DNA of 64,000 nucleotides from Haliotis asinina (lineage: Eukaryota > Mollusca > Gastropoda > Lepetellida > Haliotidae). Every line of letters begins with the position of its first letter. Position 1 is the first letter of the stretch. The position numbers and the translations under genes were made by a program. Below the pieces are notes generated by a model. The model saw only the letters and a list, made by a program, of their open reading frames with translations. It searched no databases and had not been told where the DNA came from. This document shows, piece by piece, positions 1 to 10,750 of the stretch. Location of the stretch: positions 51,748,753-51,812,752 of the forward strand of contig NC_090281.1 in NCBI RefSeq assembly GCF_037392515.1, written 5' to 3'.

Positions 1-252
1 TGTTGTTCTGAGTTATAAGGAAGGTTGTCAGTAAAATCACTGCAGCCACAACAGCTGCCCCCAGGTCATGATATGTTAGTATGACCGAAGACTACATCTA
101 TCTCTGGACCCTATGTGAAAAACATGGCTATGGAAATATGGAATCTGCTGATTTAATGATGAGGCCTCAAGTAAACCAAAGTGTAACTGTTGACCTAAAT
201 GGACATGATTTTCTGGTGTGGTGCACTGCATGTTTATCACCTACTGTTTCAG

Positions 253-2774
253 TGTGGAGCAGATTCCCTTGGTAGTGACAGACTGGGATGCTTCAACCTC
301 AGTATCAAGGGGCATGGGTGAGATGATGCTATTATGGGAGAATGTTAGTCAGAATAACACCACTGATTTGTGGTGACTGATAGGGGAGTGTTTCAGATCA
401 GTGTGGCACAACTGTTTACAACTGTTTCATGGAAAATGTAGATCGGCATGACAGTATGTGTTACTCTCAGGGTTCCCCTTGATGTGGAAAGCTGCAGTGT
501 TAAGTGAAAATACGCATGTAGAGCAAACTCAATATTGCTTCTGATGCAATAAAATCATTAATCAAAGCCACACAATTCAATATTAGGTAATAAATGTAAC
601 TGAATTGATTTCTGATTTCAAACTGATTCGAAAGTACACATGATAATTCTTTAGAATTCAGACTTAGAGGCATATGCATGACAAAAAAAAAGAAATTATT
701 AGTTGAAAATTTATTGTCTTTGTATATATTGAGTCTGTAACATTATGTATACATTTGTGTGTGAGTGCTGTAGTTTCAGTGTGTTTATGTTTCAGTGAGT
801 GTGTGACACTGTCTTACATTATGTATATCTTTAAGTGGGTCTGACACTGTTACACCATGTATATGTTTCAGTGAGTCACACACTAGGTTACGCTGTGCAT
901 ATGCCTCAGTGAGTCTGTGACACTATTTTTGTTTCAGTGTGTTTTTGAAACTGTTACACTGTGTATATGTTTCAGTGGGTCTTACACCATGCTGCACTGT
1001 GTATATGTTTCAGTGGGTCTTACACTATGCTGTACTGTGTACATGTTTCAGTGAGTCTGACACTATGCTGTACTGTGTACCTGTTTCAGTGAGTGTGTGA
1101 AGGTTGTCAAGGAGTATGGGCTGCCCATGATGGTCCTGGGAGGAGGGGGCTACACAAAGAGGAATGTGGCTCGATGCTGGACTCATGAAACAGCTGTTTT
1201 ACTAGATGACCAGATTTCTAACGAACTGCCTTACAATGGTAAGAATCAAAGGCGGAGGATCTTTTTAGGCACCAAGTTCATGAAAATTCTATGGAAGAAT
1301 ATCTCCTCTGTCTTACCAGATGTATATGTTAATGTCATGTTATTATGTTCACGAGCATAATAATGAATCGTCTGACCGTATGTGCTCCAGGTATGTTCAC
1401 GAGCATAGAAATGACTCTGTCATCCTGCTTTACAGAATACCTGGAATACTTCGCTCCAGATTTCTCCCTCCATCCAGACATTTCTACAAAACAGGAAAAC
1501 CTAAACACAAAACAGGTAGTGTATGAAGTCTTTTATCAGCACCTCTATATCACTGAACTACCCGTGAAGATTCGTCTTCAGCAACCCATGCTTGCCACAA
1601 AAGGTGACTATGCTTGTCGTAAGAGGCGACTAATGGGATTGGGAGGTATTGCTCACTTACTTGGTTGACACATGTCATCGGTTCCCAACTGCACTAATTG
1701 ATGCTTATGCTGTTGAACTTTGGATTGTCTGGTCCAGACTCGATTTTTTAAACAAAACAAAACTCACTCATCACTGAAGTGCTTTGACAGATGTATTTTG
1801 ATGATGAAGTAATAATGTACCTAATGTAACCAAATTGTTACTTGTAATCAAGTGAAATTTATTATTTTGTCATTTGGATTTTGAAAGTTTACCAGGACTG
1901 TGTCCAGTACATTTTAGCTATTGCATGCAAACTAAATGTGGCTTTTTGAGTCCGTTAATGTGATGATGTCTTGTCTGCAGTACCTGGACCACATACGTCA
2001 GACGATTCATGAAAACCTGAAGAACCTGATTCACGCCCCCAGTGTCCAGATGCAGGACATCCCGCCTGACCTCCTAAACCTGGAGAACATTGAGGAGCAG
2101 GACCCCGACATCAGGAACCACCAGGACGATGTGGACAAGAGGTGAGGAGATGGAAATTTTAATTATAATTATTGGTGCAGGAATTACAAGATACACTCGC
2201 TCATCCTAACACTACAGTGACCCTAGCTCCCATACACTAACATAGGCTTCAGATGGTCGTAGTGATGAAACTGCATACAGTTTCTTCAGACTTCCTTTGC
2301 TTATTGTTAGGAGGATTCTGCTAAATTTGTGAAGGTCCAGGGTAGAATAGACCTTCAGCAACCCATGCTTGCCACGAAAGGCAACTATGCTTGTTGTAAG
2401 AGGCGACTAACTGGATCGGGTGGTCAGGCTCAATGACTTGGTTGACACATGTCATCGGTTCCCATTTGACCAGATCAGTGTTCATGCTGTTGATGGCTGG
2501 ATTGTCTGGTCCAGACTCAATTACTTACAGACCGCTGCCATATAGCTGGAATATTGCTGAATGCGGCATAAAACTAAACTCACTCATTCTGCTAAATTCT
2601 TGGTTGCTAGTGTTACTGTCATTATTTTCTTCTCATATATTCCCATGTATCGTCCTTTCCAAACCAACAAATATACAGCAAGTGTTTCTCTTCTACAGGG
2701 TTGAGCCGGCCAATGAGTTTTATGATGGTGACAAAGACAATGACAAAGAGAACGATGGCTTCCTGGACGTGTGA
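253..2774 (+). CDS. HDAC3: Histone deacetylase 3, C-terminal five exons (5' end outside window)
   Basis: Zinc-dependent class I lysine deacetylase, catalytic subunit of the NCoR/SMRT corepressor complex in the nucleus. Exons 253-317, 1090-1238, 1436-1515, 1981-2141 and 2699-2774 join in frame (531 nt, 176 aa plus stop). The product begins [14 protein letters not shown], with the conserved zinc-ligand Asp region, runs through [15 protein letters not shown] (catalytic Tyr loop), [10 protein letters not shown], the HAPSVQM stretch, and ends with the acidic [16 protein letters not shown] tail. APNEFYDGDHDNDKES is the human HDAC3 ending, which separates it from HDAC1/2. All junctions are GT-AG. 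The middle of the linker before the tail ([18 protein letters not shown]) is more diverged than the rest. The first intron holds a junction-derived minisatellite (separate entry); introns 3 and 4 hold SINEs. No upstream exon was found in bases 1-252. The next gene, ERCC8, is convergent and about 8 kb away. Confidence 0.95.
772..1089 (+). repeat. Minisatellite built from the HDAC3 splice acceptor
   Basis: Diverged tandem copies of a unit of about 38 bp, each starting ATGTTTCAGTGAGT or close to it (for example near 787, 863, 902, 967, 1006, 1043). The last copy is the real acceptor CTGTTTCAG at 1081-1089 followed by exon bases TGAGTGTGTGA. The copy at 787-808 also contains TGAGTGTGTGA, so the unit includes about 11 exon bases. 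See findings. Confidence 0.85.
1560..1773 (+). mobile_element. SINE family A copy, 3' part shortened
   Basis: Starts with the family head (ACCCGTGAAG), continues with AACCCATGCTTGCC, GTAAGAGGCGACTAA and the tRNA-like box GTCATCGGTTCCCA, and ends AAAACTCACTCATC. The segment before the tail is missing relative to full copies. It lies in an HDAC3 intron, sense to the gene. Confidence 0.8.
2328..2585 (+). mobile_element. SINE family A, full length, with target-site duplication
   Basis: Best preserved copy of the roughly 260-bp family: head GTGAAGGTCCAGGGTAGAAT, central box GTCATCGGTTCCCA, then TCTGGTCCAGACTC, tail GGAATATTGCTGAATGCGGC and AAACTAAACTCACTC. It is flanked by 13-bp direct repeats ATTCTGCTAAATT at 2315-2327 and 2586-2598, which show LINE-assisted insertion. 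It lies in the last HDAC3 intron. Confidence 0.9.
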
Positions 2775-3635
2775 CCCAGGCACAAGTGACATCATCAACA
2801 TTGTTAGCTGACAGTAGCAGGCTACTGTCACATGCATTCACACATCTTCGCTAAAGGAGATCACTCTCATTTCACATTGATGGGCAAACAAATGAAGGAG
2901 AATTCTCTTAAAACATGCTGCCATAAGAAAACACCACCTCCATATCATGGCAGCTTGGTTCTTTCATAGCCACATCGTTATTGTGGCTTCATTCTTGTAG
3001 CACAGTGAGGTTAACCACACACATTGCACAACGATGACAAGAAATATTTCTTCCTAACATCATCTTGTCTCCAGATATAATTGCAAAAGAAGAAACTACC
3101 TTTTTCCAAAGGGGCCTGCTCTCAAGCTGACTGTCAGGCTGTTGAAATACACCTTTTGCTAAACTCGAATGTGATCCATCTGCAGTTACTGATCACCCTG
3201 CTAACCTTGTCCCTCTTCAGTATAAAACAAATTACTGTGTCCAGACTAAAACAAGGAGTGGACTCTACTGTAAGGAGTTGCTCCCCTTTGAACAATTACT
3301 GAATGTGTATTATGTCCTTCAAGCAAGTGTTTCTCGGTACCAGTAATTTTGACACAGTTGTATGTTGTATACAGTGTTGTATAGTTGTTGTCCTATAATT
3401 TGAGGGAAAATATTATTATTCACCATGACATATCATGTTTTGTGCGAAGAAGGCCTATGATCAAACTAGATAAAACACATGTTCATGCCAAAAGCTCTGG
3501 ATTGACCTTCTTGATGGATTATCTAGATGGTCTGGGGAAAGTTTTGTGCTGTGTTTGATAACCAGTACATCCTGGAATGGTCTCACATTTATTCCAGAGT
3601 TAAATAATTTAGACCACCCGCTAGTGACCAGGCCC

Positions 3636-3897
3636 CCATTTCTCAAAACAACTAAAGTTGTTACTCAAACTTCAAACTGAGTTTGACAATTTGAAACAAC
3701 TGAATTTTTAACTCAGCTGCATTTTCGAAATGAAAAAGCCCACAACAACTTATGTAATCTATCCACCAAACTCGAACTGTCTACTATGTTTAAGTATAAT
3801 ATCAATTCCAGTTTATTCAGGGAAATGCCTTTCCTCACATTTGAATAAAAACTGAAGTCAAAACTCAGTCTTAAGTTTGTTTCAAGAAATCAGCACC
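3636..3897. mobile_element. Possible degenerate MITE with imperfect inverted ends
   Basis: The left end CCATTTCTCAAAACAACTAA and the reverse complement of the right end (GATTTCTTGAAACAAACTTA) are similar, and both sides then carry an ACTGAGTTTGAC-like stretch. No clear target duplication was seen, so this is a weak call. Confidence 0.35.
3844..3849 (+). promoter_or_regulatory. Candidate poly(A) signal for HDAC3
   Basis: First AATAAA on the plus strand after the HDAC3 stop, giving a 3' UTR of about 1.1 kb. The only support is the motif; later AATAAA motifs exist, for example near 7297. Confidence 0.3.
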
Positions 3898-5104
3898 AGG
3901 TGAGAGAGAACAATCATAAGGAAGGCATTTTTGTACTTGTGCCATCTGACTCAAAAATTCATTTTGACCATCATCCAAGATATATTTTCTTGACAAGTTT
4001 ATCAGTAACTGATGTAAACAGGGGTGAAAGTACTTTATGACAATACATTCTGTCAAAGTCAGTGTAAGTTTGGAACCTAAGTTACCCTGACAAACACTGT
4101 TGGTAATAAGGTCAAAATGAAACAGGTCTGTTCAAACTGATATTTGTTTCACCTTGTCATATACGTATTCATTCTTTTAGTACGGCAAGTACAGATTCAT
4201 CTTTGGGTCAATTTACTGTTTGTGGTTACTCTAGAAATTCACTGGTGGTAATATTCTAATATTCACTGGTTCATTATAACTGTAGTTTAACATTAAAGAG
4301 ACTTCACAGTTATATTAAGTATAAATTACCAGTATTAATTTTCATCAAGATCTGTGAATATTTCAAAATTGAAAAAAGAAGGGGATATTGGATTTACAAG
4401 ATTGATACAAAGCAAATGATGAAGCAAGGGAGGAAACAGATGATGGAGAGAAATTAGGGATGTGACAACATAGTCCATTCCTTTAGAAATGTTTCATCTG
4501 TATGGATATATAATACCCTTTCACATATGCATTGGTATTGGTTGGTGGTATGCTCGCAAAAAGGAATATCCCTTACTTTTTTATGGTATAGTTTGAAGAC
4601 AAATTCCAATCATGTTGCATATGACCAATTTGAGTGTGCATGTGCTATATGACTTTATCAGTTTGAGGAATTATATTGGCAGCTTCAGTCATTTATCTAC
4701 ATTGTACATCATCAGTATCAACAAGTTTGTTGAACATTCATAGAGTCATGATGGGATGTGTAAATAACTTCAGAGTAGACAGTTCCTTTAGACCTGATTA
4801 TGAAGTAAATTCAAAGGTGCTATGATTCCCACCAATTATGTCATAAGATGATATTTCTTTTTAAATGGTGTACTACATCTGTCAATCCTTAATTTTCACT
4901 GTCTTATGTCATAGAAACCCATCACTGTCTAGTGGGTAAATGTGGTTTTAGTTAACTTGCATTCAGGAAGTGGTGCCCTAGAGTCTGATTTGCTTGGAGT
5001 TTTCATAGTTGTGATTAGCATTGTTTTTGTGTTATCTTAAGATTTCACATGGACTCTCAGGATATAGATACAACAAATAATGCACATTACGAATCCCAAA
5101 AGTC

Positions 5105-5252
5105 TTTGAGTGAGAGAGGTTTTATGTTGCATTTATCAATATTCCAGTGATATGATGTTTTGGGGACACCAGAAATGGGCTTCACACATTGAATCAAAAC
5201 AGGATCTTTAACAACCAAACACTTGAACCACTAGGCTACCCCACTGCCAAGG
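5105..5252 (-). mobile_element. SINE family B (tRNA-derived), degraded
   Basis: Read on the minus strand: GGGGTAGCCTAGTGGTTCAA (A-box-like head), a decayed B-box region, then GAAGCCCATTTCTGGTGTCC and an AATATTGATAAATGCAACAT tail. Family consensus from the other copies in this window. Confidence 0.75.
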
Positions 5253-6559
5253 TTTTGATTACGATGTGCATCACATAACTGGGCAGATTGTATTCATGTC
5301 AACTTATTTGTGATGAAACAACATTTCAGGGTGTAATATTATTTTTTATTTTATGAAGTAGGAATGTACTCCGTTTGTGTTCCTTATGGCAGATATGGTG
5401 ATGACCAATTTTCTCCAGTTCTTCCGAGTCTAAATTCTCTGAAGTGGTTAATACTAACAGAATTAGGAAATGGCACCAAGCCATCGACCAGATCCTGAAA
5501 ATCTTTGAGCCTTGACTCTAGGAAAGGTGTGGCTCTTCCCCACTGATTTGATCTTGCTGGTATGTTGCAAAAATCAGCATGAAACAATATTTATGCTGTC
5601 TCTCTCGCTCATACACACAGAGTCTTATCACCATCTTTACCGGAATACTAGAGAATCTGGTTTTGATAAGTATACTCTCGCCTCACCAAATATCCTTCCA
5701 TAAACATGTATATAAGTATCATGGAGTACAGGTCTTAGACATTCAGACTTCAGTAGCATCAGTTTATTGCCAAATATCCCTATGCAAACAGAAACATTGG
5801 TATACTTGGACAAAGAAATCAGAATATACCTCATAATCAGATCAATCCTGTTTGATACACCATGTTTTATACAGTTCACCTTATGCCACTGCCTACAAGA
5901 ATTTTGCTTTCTTAGTTCCTGTCAGGGACCCTCACCTTCAGGTGAAACTATGATGTTTCACAAATGAGAAAACCATATCGACACGTCTGTGAAATATTAA
6001 GTATTGCTATACAAGTCTCTGGTGTCCTGTTGCAAGCCCATTTCCAGTGTGCCTGATTGTGATATTACTAAATGAGGCGTGTAACCAAAATTCTCTTAAA
6101 AACTGGTAAGCCCAAATCTCTCAATTTAAAAAATAAACATAGAGATGAAGTTTGTTTGGAAGATTTTATTTACCATGATAACAAACATTTAATGCTTGTA
6201 AGGTATTGAAAGGTTTTGATGCTCTGTGGCCATTAGTCACATGCCCCTAAAAACCAAAACAGCCCACCCAATCATGAACACATGAAGGTATGGTCAGAGA
6301 GAGAATGGATGAAACTGCCCTCTGAAAATGGTGGATAGTTATTAGTTTTTTGGTCATTTTCAGTGAAAAAGAGATCATATTCTTATGATTTACCTGTTAC
6401 TTTACTTCTAACCTTTAACAAGATCTGACTTTACCTAGAATTACTTCTGGTATATTTTATTTATCTGAATATTACCAGTATTCTAAAGTACATGTTAGGA
6501 AGCAGAGAACTCAAGGTATACGTGGATTATGCAAGTAACTTTGGATTCTTACAAATGTA

Positions 6560-6735
6560 CAGTGGAAGCTGTCTAAACCGGCACTCATCTGGACTGAAGA
6601 AATAATCCAGTTTAGACAACATGACCGATTGTAGAGCTGATGATAAATGTTCAAGCCACAGACGGAACTGAGATTTTATGCTGGTGTTGACACCTTGCCG
6701 GATTGGACAGATGTCGGTTCAAACAGCTTCCACTG
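6560..6735. mobile_element. MITE with Tigger/pogo-like ends and TA target site
   Basis: The 176-bp element begins CAGTGGAAGCTGTCTAAACC and ends with the inverted counterpart GGTTCAAACAGCTTCCACTG. TA dinucleotides flank it (6558-6559 and 6736-6737), typical of Tc1/mariner-superfamily insertion. No coding capacity; internal sequence not palindromic. Confidence 0.8.
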
Positions 6736-6918
6736 TACATGGATACAATTCTGATTAGAATCACGCTTTAGTTGTTTGGTTTACAAAAAGGAAGTTGTGT
6801 ATTTTTTATGGTTCTTAGACATGTATTGTTGTTTGGACATATTCACACAAATCATATTTATACCCATGTGTACATCACATAAATTTGTTCCCACAGTTTA
6901 GTTACGATGATTCACAAG

Positions 6919-6964
6919 TCATCATTATCATCGTCACCATCATCATCTTCATCATCATCATCAA
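6919..6964. repeat. TCA-rich microsatellite
   Basis: Interrupted TCA/ATC trinucleotide run of about 46 bp in intergenic DNA. Confidence 0.85.
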
Positions 6965-7654
6965 TCAGTGTCATATCCATTGTGAATTCTCACTCCACAA
7001 CTGTAGACCATGCTATTTTTGGCCATGTTTAGGGATCTTATTAATTATTTGGATTCATAAATAGAATTATTACTGCCTTTTATACCTCTCTATTCTATAA
7101 TTTGTTATCAGCCAAATATTAGACAAATATTGCACTCTCAGATTTGTTGCCATAGTCACCAGTGTCTTGTTTACTTGACGAGTGCAGAGGAAACAGTAGT
7201 GTACTGAATGCTGATTGGGTAAAGGTTTTTTAAATGGAAATGCCATGGTTTACAGTACTTGTTCACAACATTAATGTTGATCATGTTGTTTTCAATAAAA
7301 TGTTGTAATATATTTCAAATTCTGTTTGTTTCCTTTTTGTCTGACTTTCATACAAATGAAGAAAGGGTAGCATACAAGAATATGTTAACTGGGATTTAAC
7401 AATTTCAACATTATTGCACACACATAGGAATGTGTGTCTCTGGCTTCTTGTACTCGTCTGAACATGGATTCCATGAGACACCAAAAAATGGTTAACCATG
7501 GACCTTATTATACCATCATGTTGTAGGAGGGGTGCACATATATCATGAAGTCATGGTTATCGGGGAAATGGGTGTGGGGGGAGATTTTGCCATGAGATAC
7601 CATGAGAGGTGCACAAAGTCTGTAGTCTGTCTGACTTCCAGTTTTGTGGAAGCC

Positions 7655-7800
7655 AATGTAGCTGAGTGAGATGGCGGCCAATTTTGTGTGGTGGCGATAG
7701 AAGCCAGATTTTGACTGTGTGTTCCAATCCCAGATAGCACTAAACCCAACAAAAGTACTAAAATCTGTACTTTACTGAGAAAGTGCGATCCCAAATATAA
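7655..7800 (+). mobile_element. SINE family C (tRNA-like head)
   Basis: Head TAGCTGAGTGAGATGGCGGC resembles a tRNA A-box region and GTGTGTTCCAATCCC a B box. The body shares AACCCAACAAAAGTACTA and GAGAAAGTGC with a second copy at 40478-40570. Confidence 0.6.
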
Positions 7801-7812
7801 TGTTACATCAGA

Positions 7813-7935
7813 CACAGGCAAACTGTAGTGCAAATGTGGTTGCGCAGCTTAGAGAAAATGACCAGCCTTCATATATGAACACTGGTAATATTCTCTACAC
7901 TGCGCAAACCCCACTTGTGCTACAGTTTGCCTGTG
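7813..7935. mobile_element. Short palindromic MITE with 7-8 bp target duplication
   Basis: The 123-bp element has ends CACAGGCAAACTGTAG and CTACAGTTTGCCTGTG; the inverted repeats extend about 44 bp with mismatches. CATCAGAC follows both sides as a direct repeat (7806-7813 and 7936-7943, 7 bp if the element includes the first C). An 8-bp duplication would fit hAT. Confidence 0.8.
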
Positions 7936-9042
7936 CATCAGACCATGTTCTAAATCAGAATCTCAAAATGCTAAAACAAACAACAGAATTATCTTCAAAC
8001 TTTTTTTATTTACAATATTTTTTTCCAATCCAGACTTGAAACATATCAATCATACTTCAATGCCACATGAACAAATATTCATTCCACACTATCACACACC
8101 ATCCTTCATGTGTCCAGGTCTTGCATTTCAGTGAACCTACTCTAATCCCTGGATCAGAGTGTGTTGTCAAAATCTCAAATTACCCATCCTCGATTTTCAT
8201 TCACATTTTACCAGTCAAACAAGCACTGAAATCAGGGAAAAAAGAAATGCGTATGGGAGCACCTGTTTGGGATGAGAGGACATCCTTTCCATCCAAACAG
8301 ATTTTGAAGGCTTACATGTTAGTCTGTTTTTCACTACTGACTTCATCACAATCCTGGGACTGGTCACAATGTTGTTGCCTTTTCACCAACCCAGTGTTGT
8401 GGTCATTTGCATTCTGACTGGTATGTCTGTCTGACCGAGTAGCTGGCTATCAGAAAATCAAGGGCACGTAATTAGAGGTTCCTTTAGATTTACTGAAATG
8501 TAATCTTGAGATACAGAGGGCTCTCCATAGAGGCTTAACATAAAATATACCCTGAGATAATGTCTCTTAGCAGCATTTGGACTGTTCAGTGGCTAGTTAC
8601 CTGATGAAGGGGTGTCTGAAATGACCCTGAAATGTTGTGTGTCAAAGAATTAATAGAAGATTTATCCATAAAAGATATTGGTCTTACCCTGAGATAGTAT
8701 AAAAATTACAGTTTCACAGAAAATGCCCCTATTAGCCAGTTATTCCTTTAACTGAATATCTTTCTCACAATAAAAATACATTCTTCATTCATTCACACAC
8801 ATGCACATAATATAATGAAATTCCATACCATCAGCAACAATGATATTAAGTAACATGCTGTGACAACACTACCTTAACACAGTCTTTTAAGTTACCATGG
8901 CAAAGTGATATGATTATTCAAATGAACATTCAGAATGATCAAGAACAATATTCAGCTGAAAATGATGAAAGGAAAACTCATCAGATTTACTTTTGTGTCC
9001 TCTTTACATGTCTTTCATTCCACACAGGATGTAGAAAGATCT

Positions 9043-9192
9043 GGGCCCCGTTTCACAAAACTCTCGTAAGCCTAAGATCTCGTAACTTTTCTCGTAGCAT
9101 TTGCACCTCCTATGTTACAGTATGCCAGGAACGAGAGCTACGAGAAAAGTTACGACATCTTAGGCTTACGAGAGTTTTGTGAAACAGGGCCC
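9043..9192. mobile_element. GGGCCC palindromic MITE, copy 1
   Basis: Nearly perfect inverted repeat of about 55 bp per arm around a 40-bp spacer: left arm GGGCCCCGTTTCACAAAACT, right arm AGTTTTGTGAAACAGGGCCC. It could fold into a long hairpin. Same family as 10104-10209 and 23665-23791. Confidence 0.85.
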
Positions 9193-9202
9193 TGGCTTAT
9201 AA

Positions 9203-9335
9203 TTGATTTTCAGTAACCCATGCTAATAGTAAGAGACAACAAACATGATCGGGTGGTCAGGCTCGCTGACTTGGTTGACACGTCTTTGTATCCCAGCTGC
9301 ACAGAACAATGCTCATGCTATCGAACAGTCATGGT
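9203..9335 (+). mobile_element. SINE family A fragment
   Basis: Contains AACCCATGCTAATAGTAAGA, ATCGGGTGGTCAGGCTCG and CTGACTTGGTTGACACG of the family, then stops. It starts about 10 bp after the palindromic MITE at 9043-9192. Confidence 0.75.
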
Positions 9336-10103
9336 ATCATCACTTTGCAGGTGCACTTGATTACTGAACAACTTCAAATATGTAAAGCAGGTATTGTGTC
9401 ATATGCTTCAATAAAGCCCATTACGCTAAGTATAGGTTAAAACACATTTCCGACGTTTTGATGAGATGACCTAATGTATAGTGAGAGGCATACTTCAGGT
9501 TTATATTACTGGATAGTGGCAGTATTTGCAGTCCATTTCTTCAGTATAAACACATCTTCTGAAAACCTCTCTGATAATACGAAAGGAACATTGGAACTTC
9601 CCTTTTGTTCTTAGAACAATGTAGAAACATTATTTAGATACATTAATATTTACAATAAATAGCATAAATACACTTTGAAAAGAAGATTCACACATGTTAA
9701 AGTAAACCTGATTTTGGAGATTTGATGTGATGTTCTGTATGTTAATTGATCAGTACACCTTCAATATACACTTGCTAAAAAGTTATGTACTCACTTAATG
9801 ACATCAACCTTCTTTGTTTCCATGTAGATCTTTCATGCATCTTAAGAATATATCTATAAATGACATTGATCTCACTTGATACATCTCATTCGAAAGGAAA
9901 TAATCCTGTTGAAAGAGGAGTCTGAGAACACTGTATATTTCCGCAAATGGTAACAAATACATATCCATGCACAAGTCATATATGATTCACACAAGCTGAA
10001 GCTATTGAAAGAACAGTTAGATGTTTACAGGCTCTGTGACCCTGTGAGACAGATACAGTCAAAAATAACTACTGTCATGGAACAGTTACAAATCACTTTA
10101 TCA

Positions 10104-10209
10104 GGGTCCCGTTCCACAGATAGATTGTAGAGCGAAGACAGTTACGTCTACGTAAAATATTGGACTTACGATCACCTTAGCTCTATGACCGCTTTGTGAA
10201 ATGGGTCCC
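10104..10209. mobile_element. GGGTCC palindromic MITE, copy 2
   Basis: 106-bp imperfect palindrome: left GGGTCCCGTTCCACAGATAG, right GCTTTGTGAAATGGGTCCC. Ends match the family of 9043-9192, but the arms are more decayed and the middle is shorter. Confidence 0.7.
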
Positions 10210-10229
10210 CTGAAGGTAATTTAGGTTTC

Positions 10230-10235
10230 TTTATT
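10230..10235 (-). promoter_or_regulatory. Candidate poly(A) signal for ERCC8
   Basis: Minus-strand AATAAA about 510 bp past the ERCC8 stop; if used, the 3' UTR would contain an antisense SINE. Motif evidence only. Confidence 0.3.
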
Positions 10236-10513
10236 TCGTATTTAGAATGTCACCTTGTAAATAGAAACACAAACATCTGGTAAAAACTTAATACTGGATC
10301 TGATACATGGATCAGGGAAACGTGTATAATCTCATGAGGAGATTCTTATCTATGGTCTTCATGTATAAAACAAAATGACTGAGACACTGTATTTGATCAT
10401 ATTGCTGTCCTTTGATCACTAGACAGCATTAATATAGTCGAAATAACTTAATGAATTACAAGACAAACCATTTATACCAGTTCACCATCCATATTCATCA
10501 TTCATTCTCACTC

Positions 10514-10750
10514 AAGAAGGTCTGCGTTAGAATACTGGCCTTCAATAACCCATGTTTGTCGTAAGATGTGACTAACAAAATTGTGTGGTCAGACTGACAC
10601 GTCGCTGGTTCCCAGGTCAATTGCATCATGCTCATCCAGGTGATCTCTAGATTGTTTGGTCCTGAGTCAATTATTTACAGACTGCCACCATATAGCTGGA
10701 ATATTGCCGGGTATGGCGTAAAAATAAACTCACTCATTCATTCATTCATC
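10514..10750 (+). mobile_element. SINE family A whose tail reaches the ERCC8 stop codon
   Basis: Diverged full copy: CTTCAATAACCCATGTTTGT, GTGGTCAGACTGACACG, TTTGGTCCTGAGTCAATT, CATATAGCTGGAATATTGCC, then AAATAAACTCACTCATTC and a CATT run. It is antisense to ERCC8, and the ERCC8 stop (10742-10744) lies inside the CATT run. See findings. Confidence 0.85.

Larger units (their letters stand above)
2775..10741. other. HDAC3 3' UTR and gene-free interval to ERCC8
   Basis: No coding exon is visible on either strand; open frames here are short and show no family resemblance. HDAC3 3' UTR presumably occupies the left part (first AATAAA at 3844-3849), and ERCC8 3' UTR the right end (minus-strand AATAAA at 10230-10235). 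Between them lie scattered SINEs, five or six MITE-like palindromes (listed separately), a TCA-rich microsatellite at 6919-6964 and otherwise unremarkable AT-rich DNA. Confidence 0.7.

Noticed and set aside
81-275. Open frame before the first HDAC3 exon
   Set aside because: Overlaps the HDAC3 exon in another frame; no HDAC sequence in its first part.
7281-7499. Short minus-strand open frame in the intergenic region
   Set aside because: No domain, low-complexity flanks, and no supporting exon nearby.
8067-8417. 116-aa plus-strand open frame in the intergenic region
   Set aside because: Composition and content look random; no splice signals or family match.
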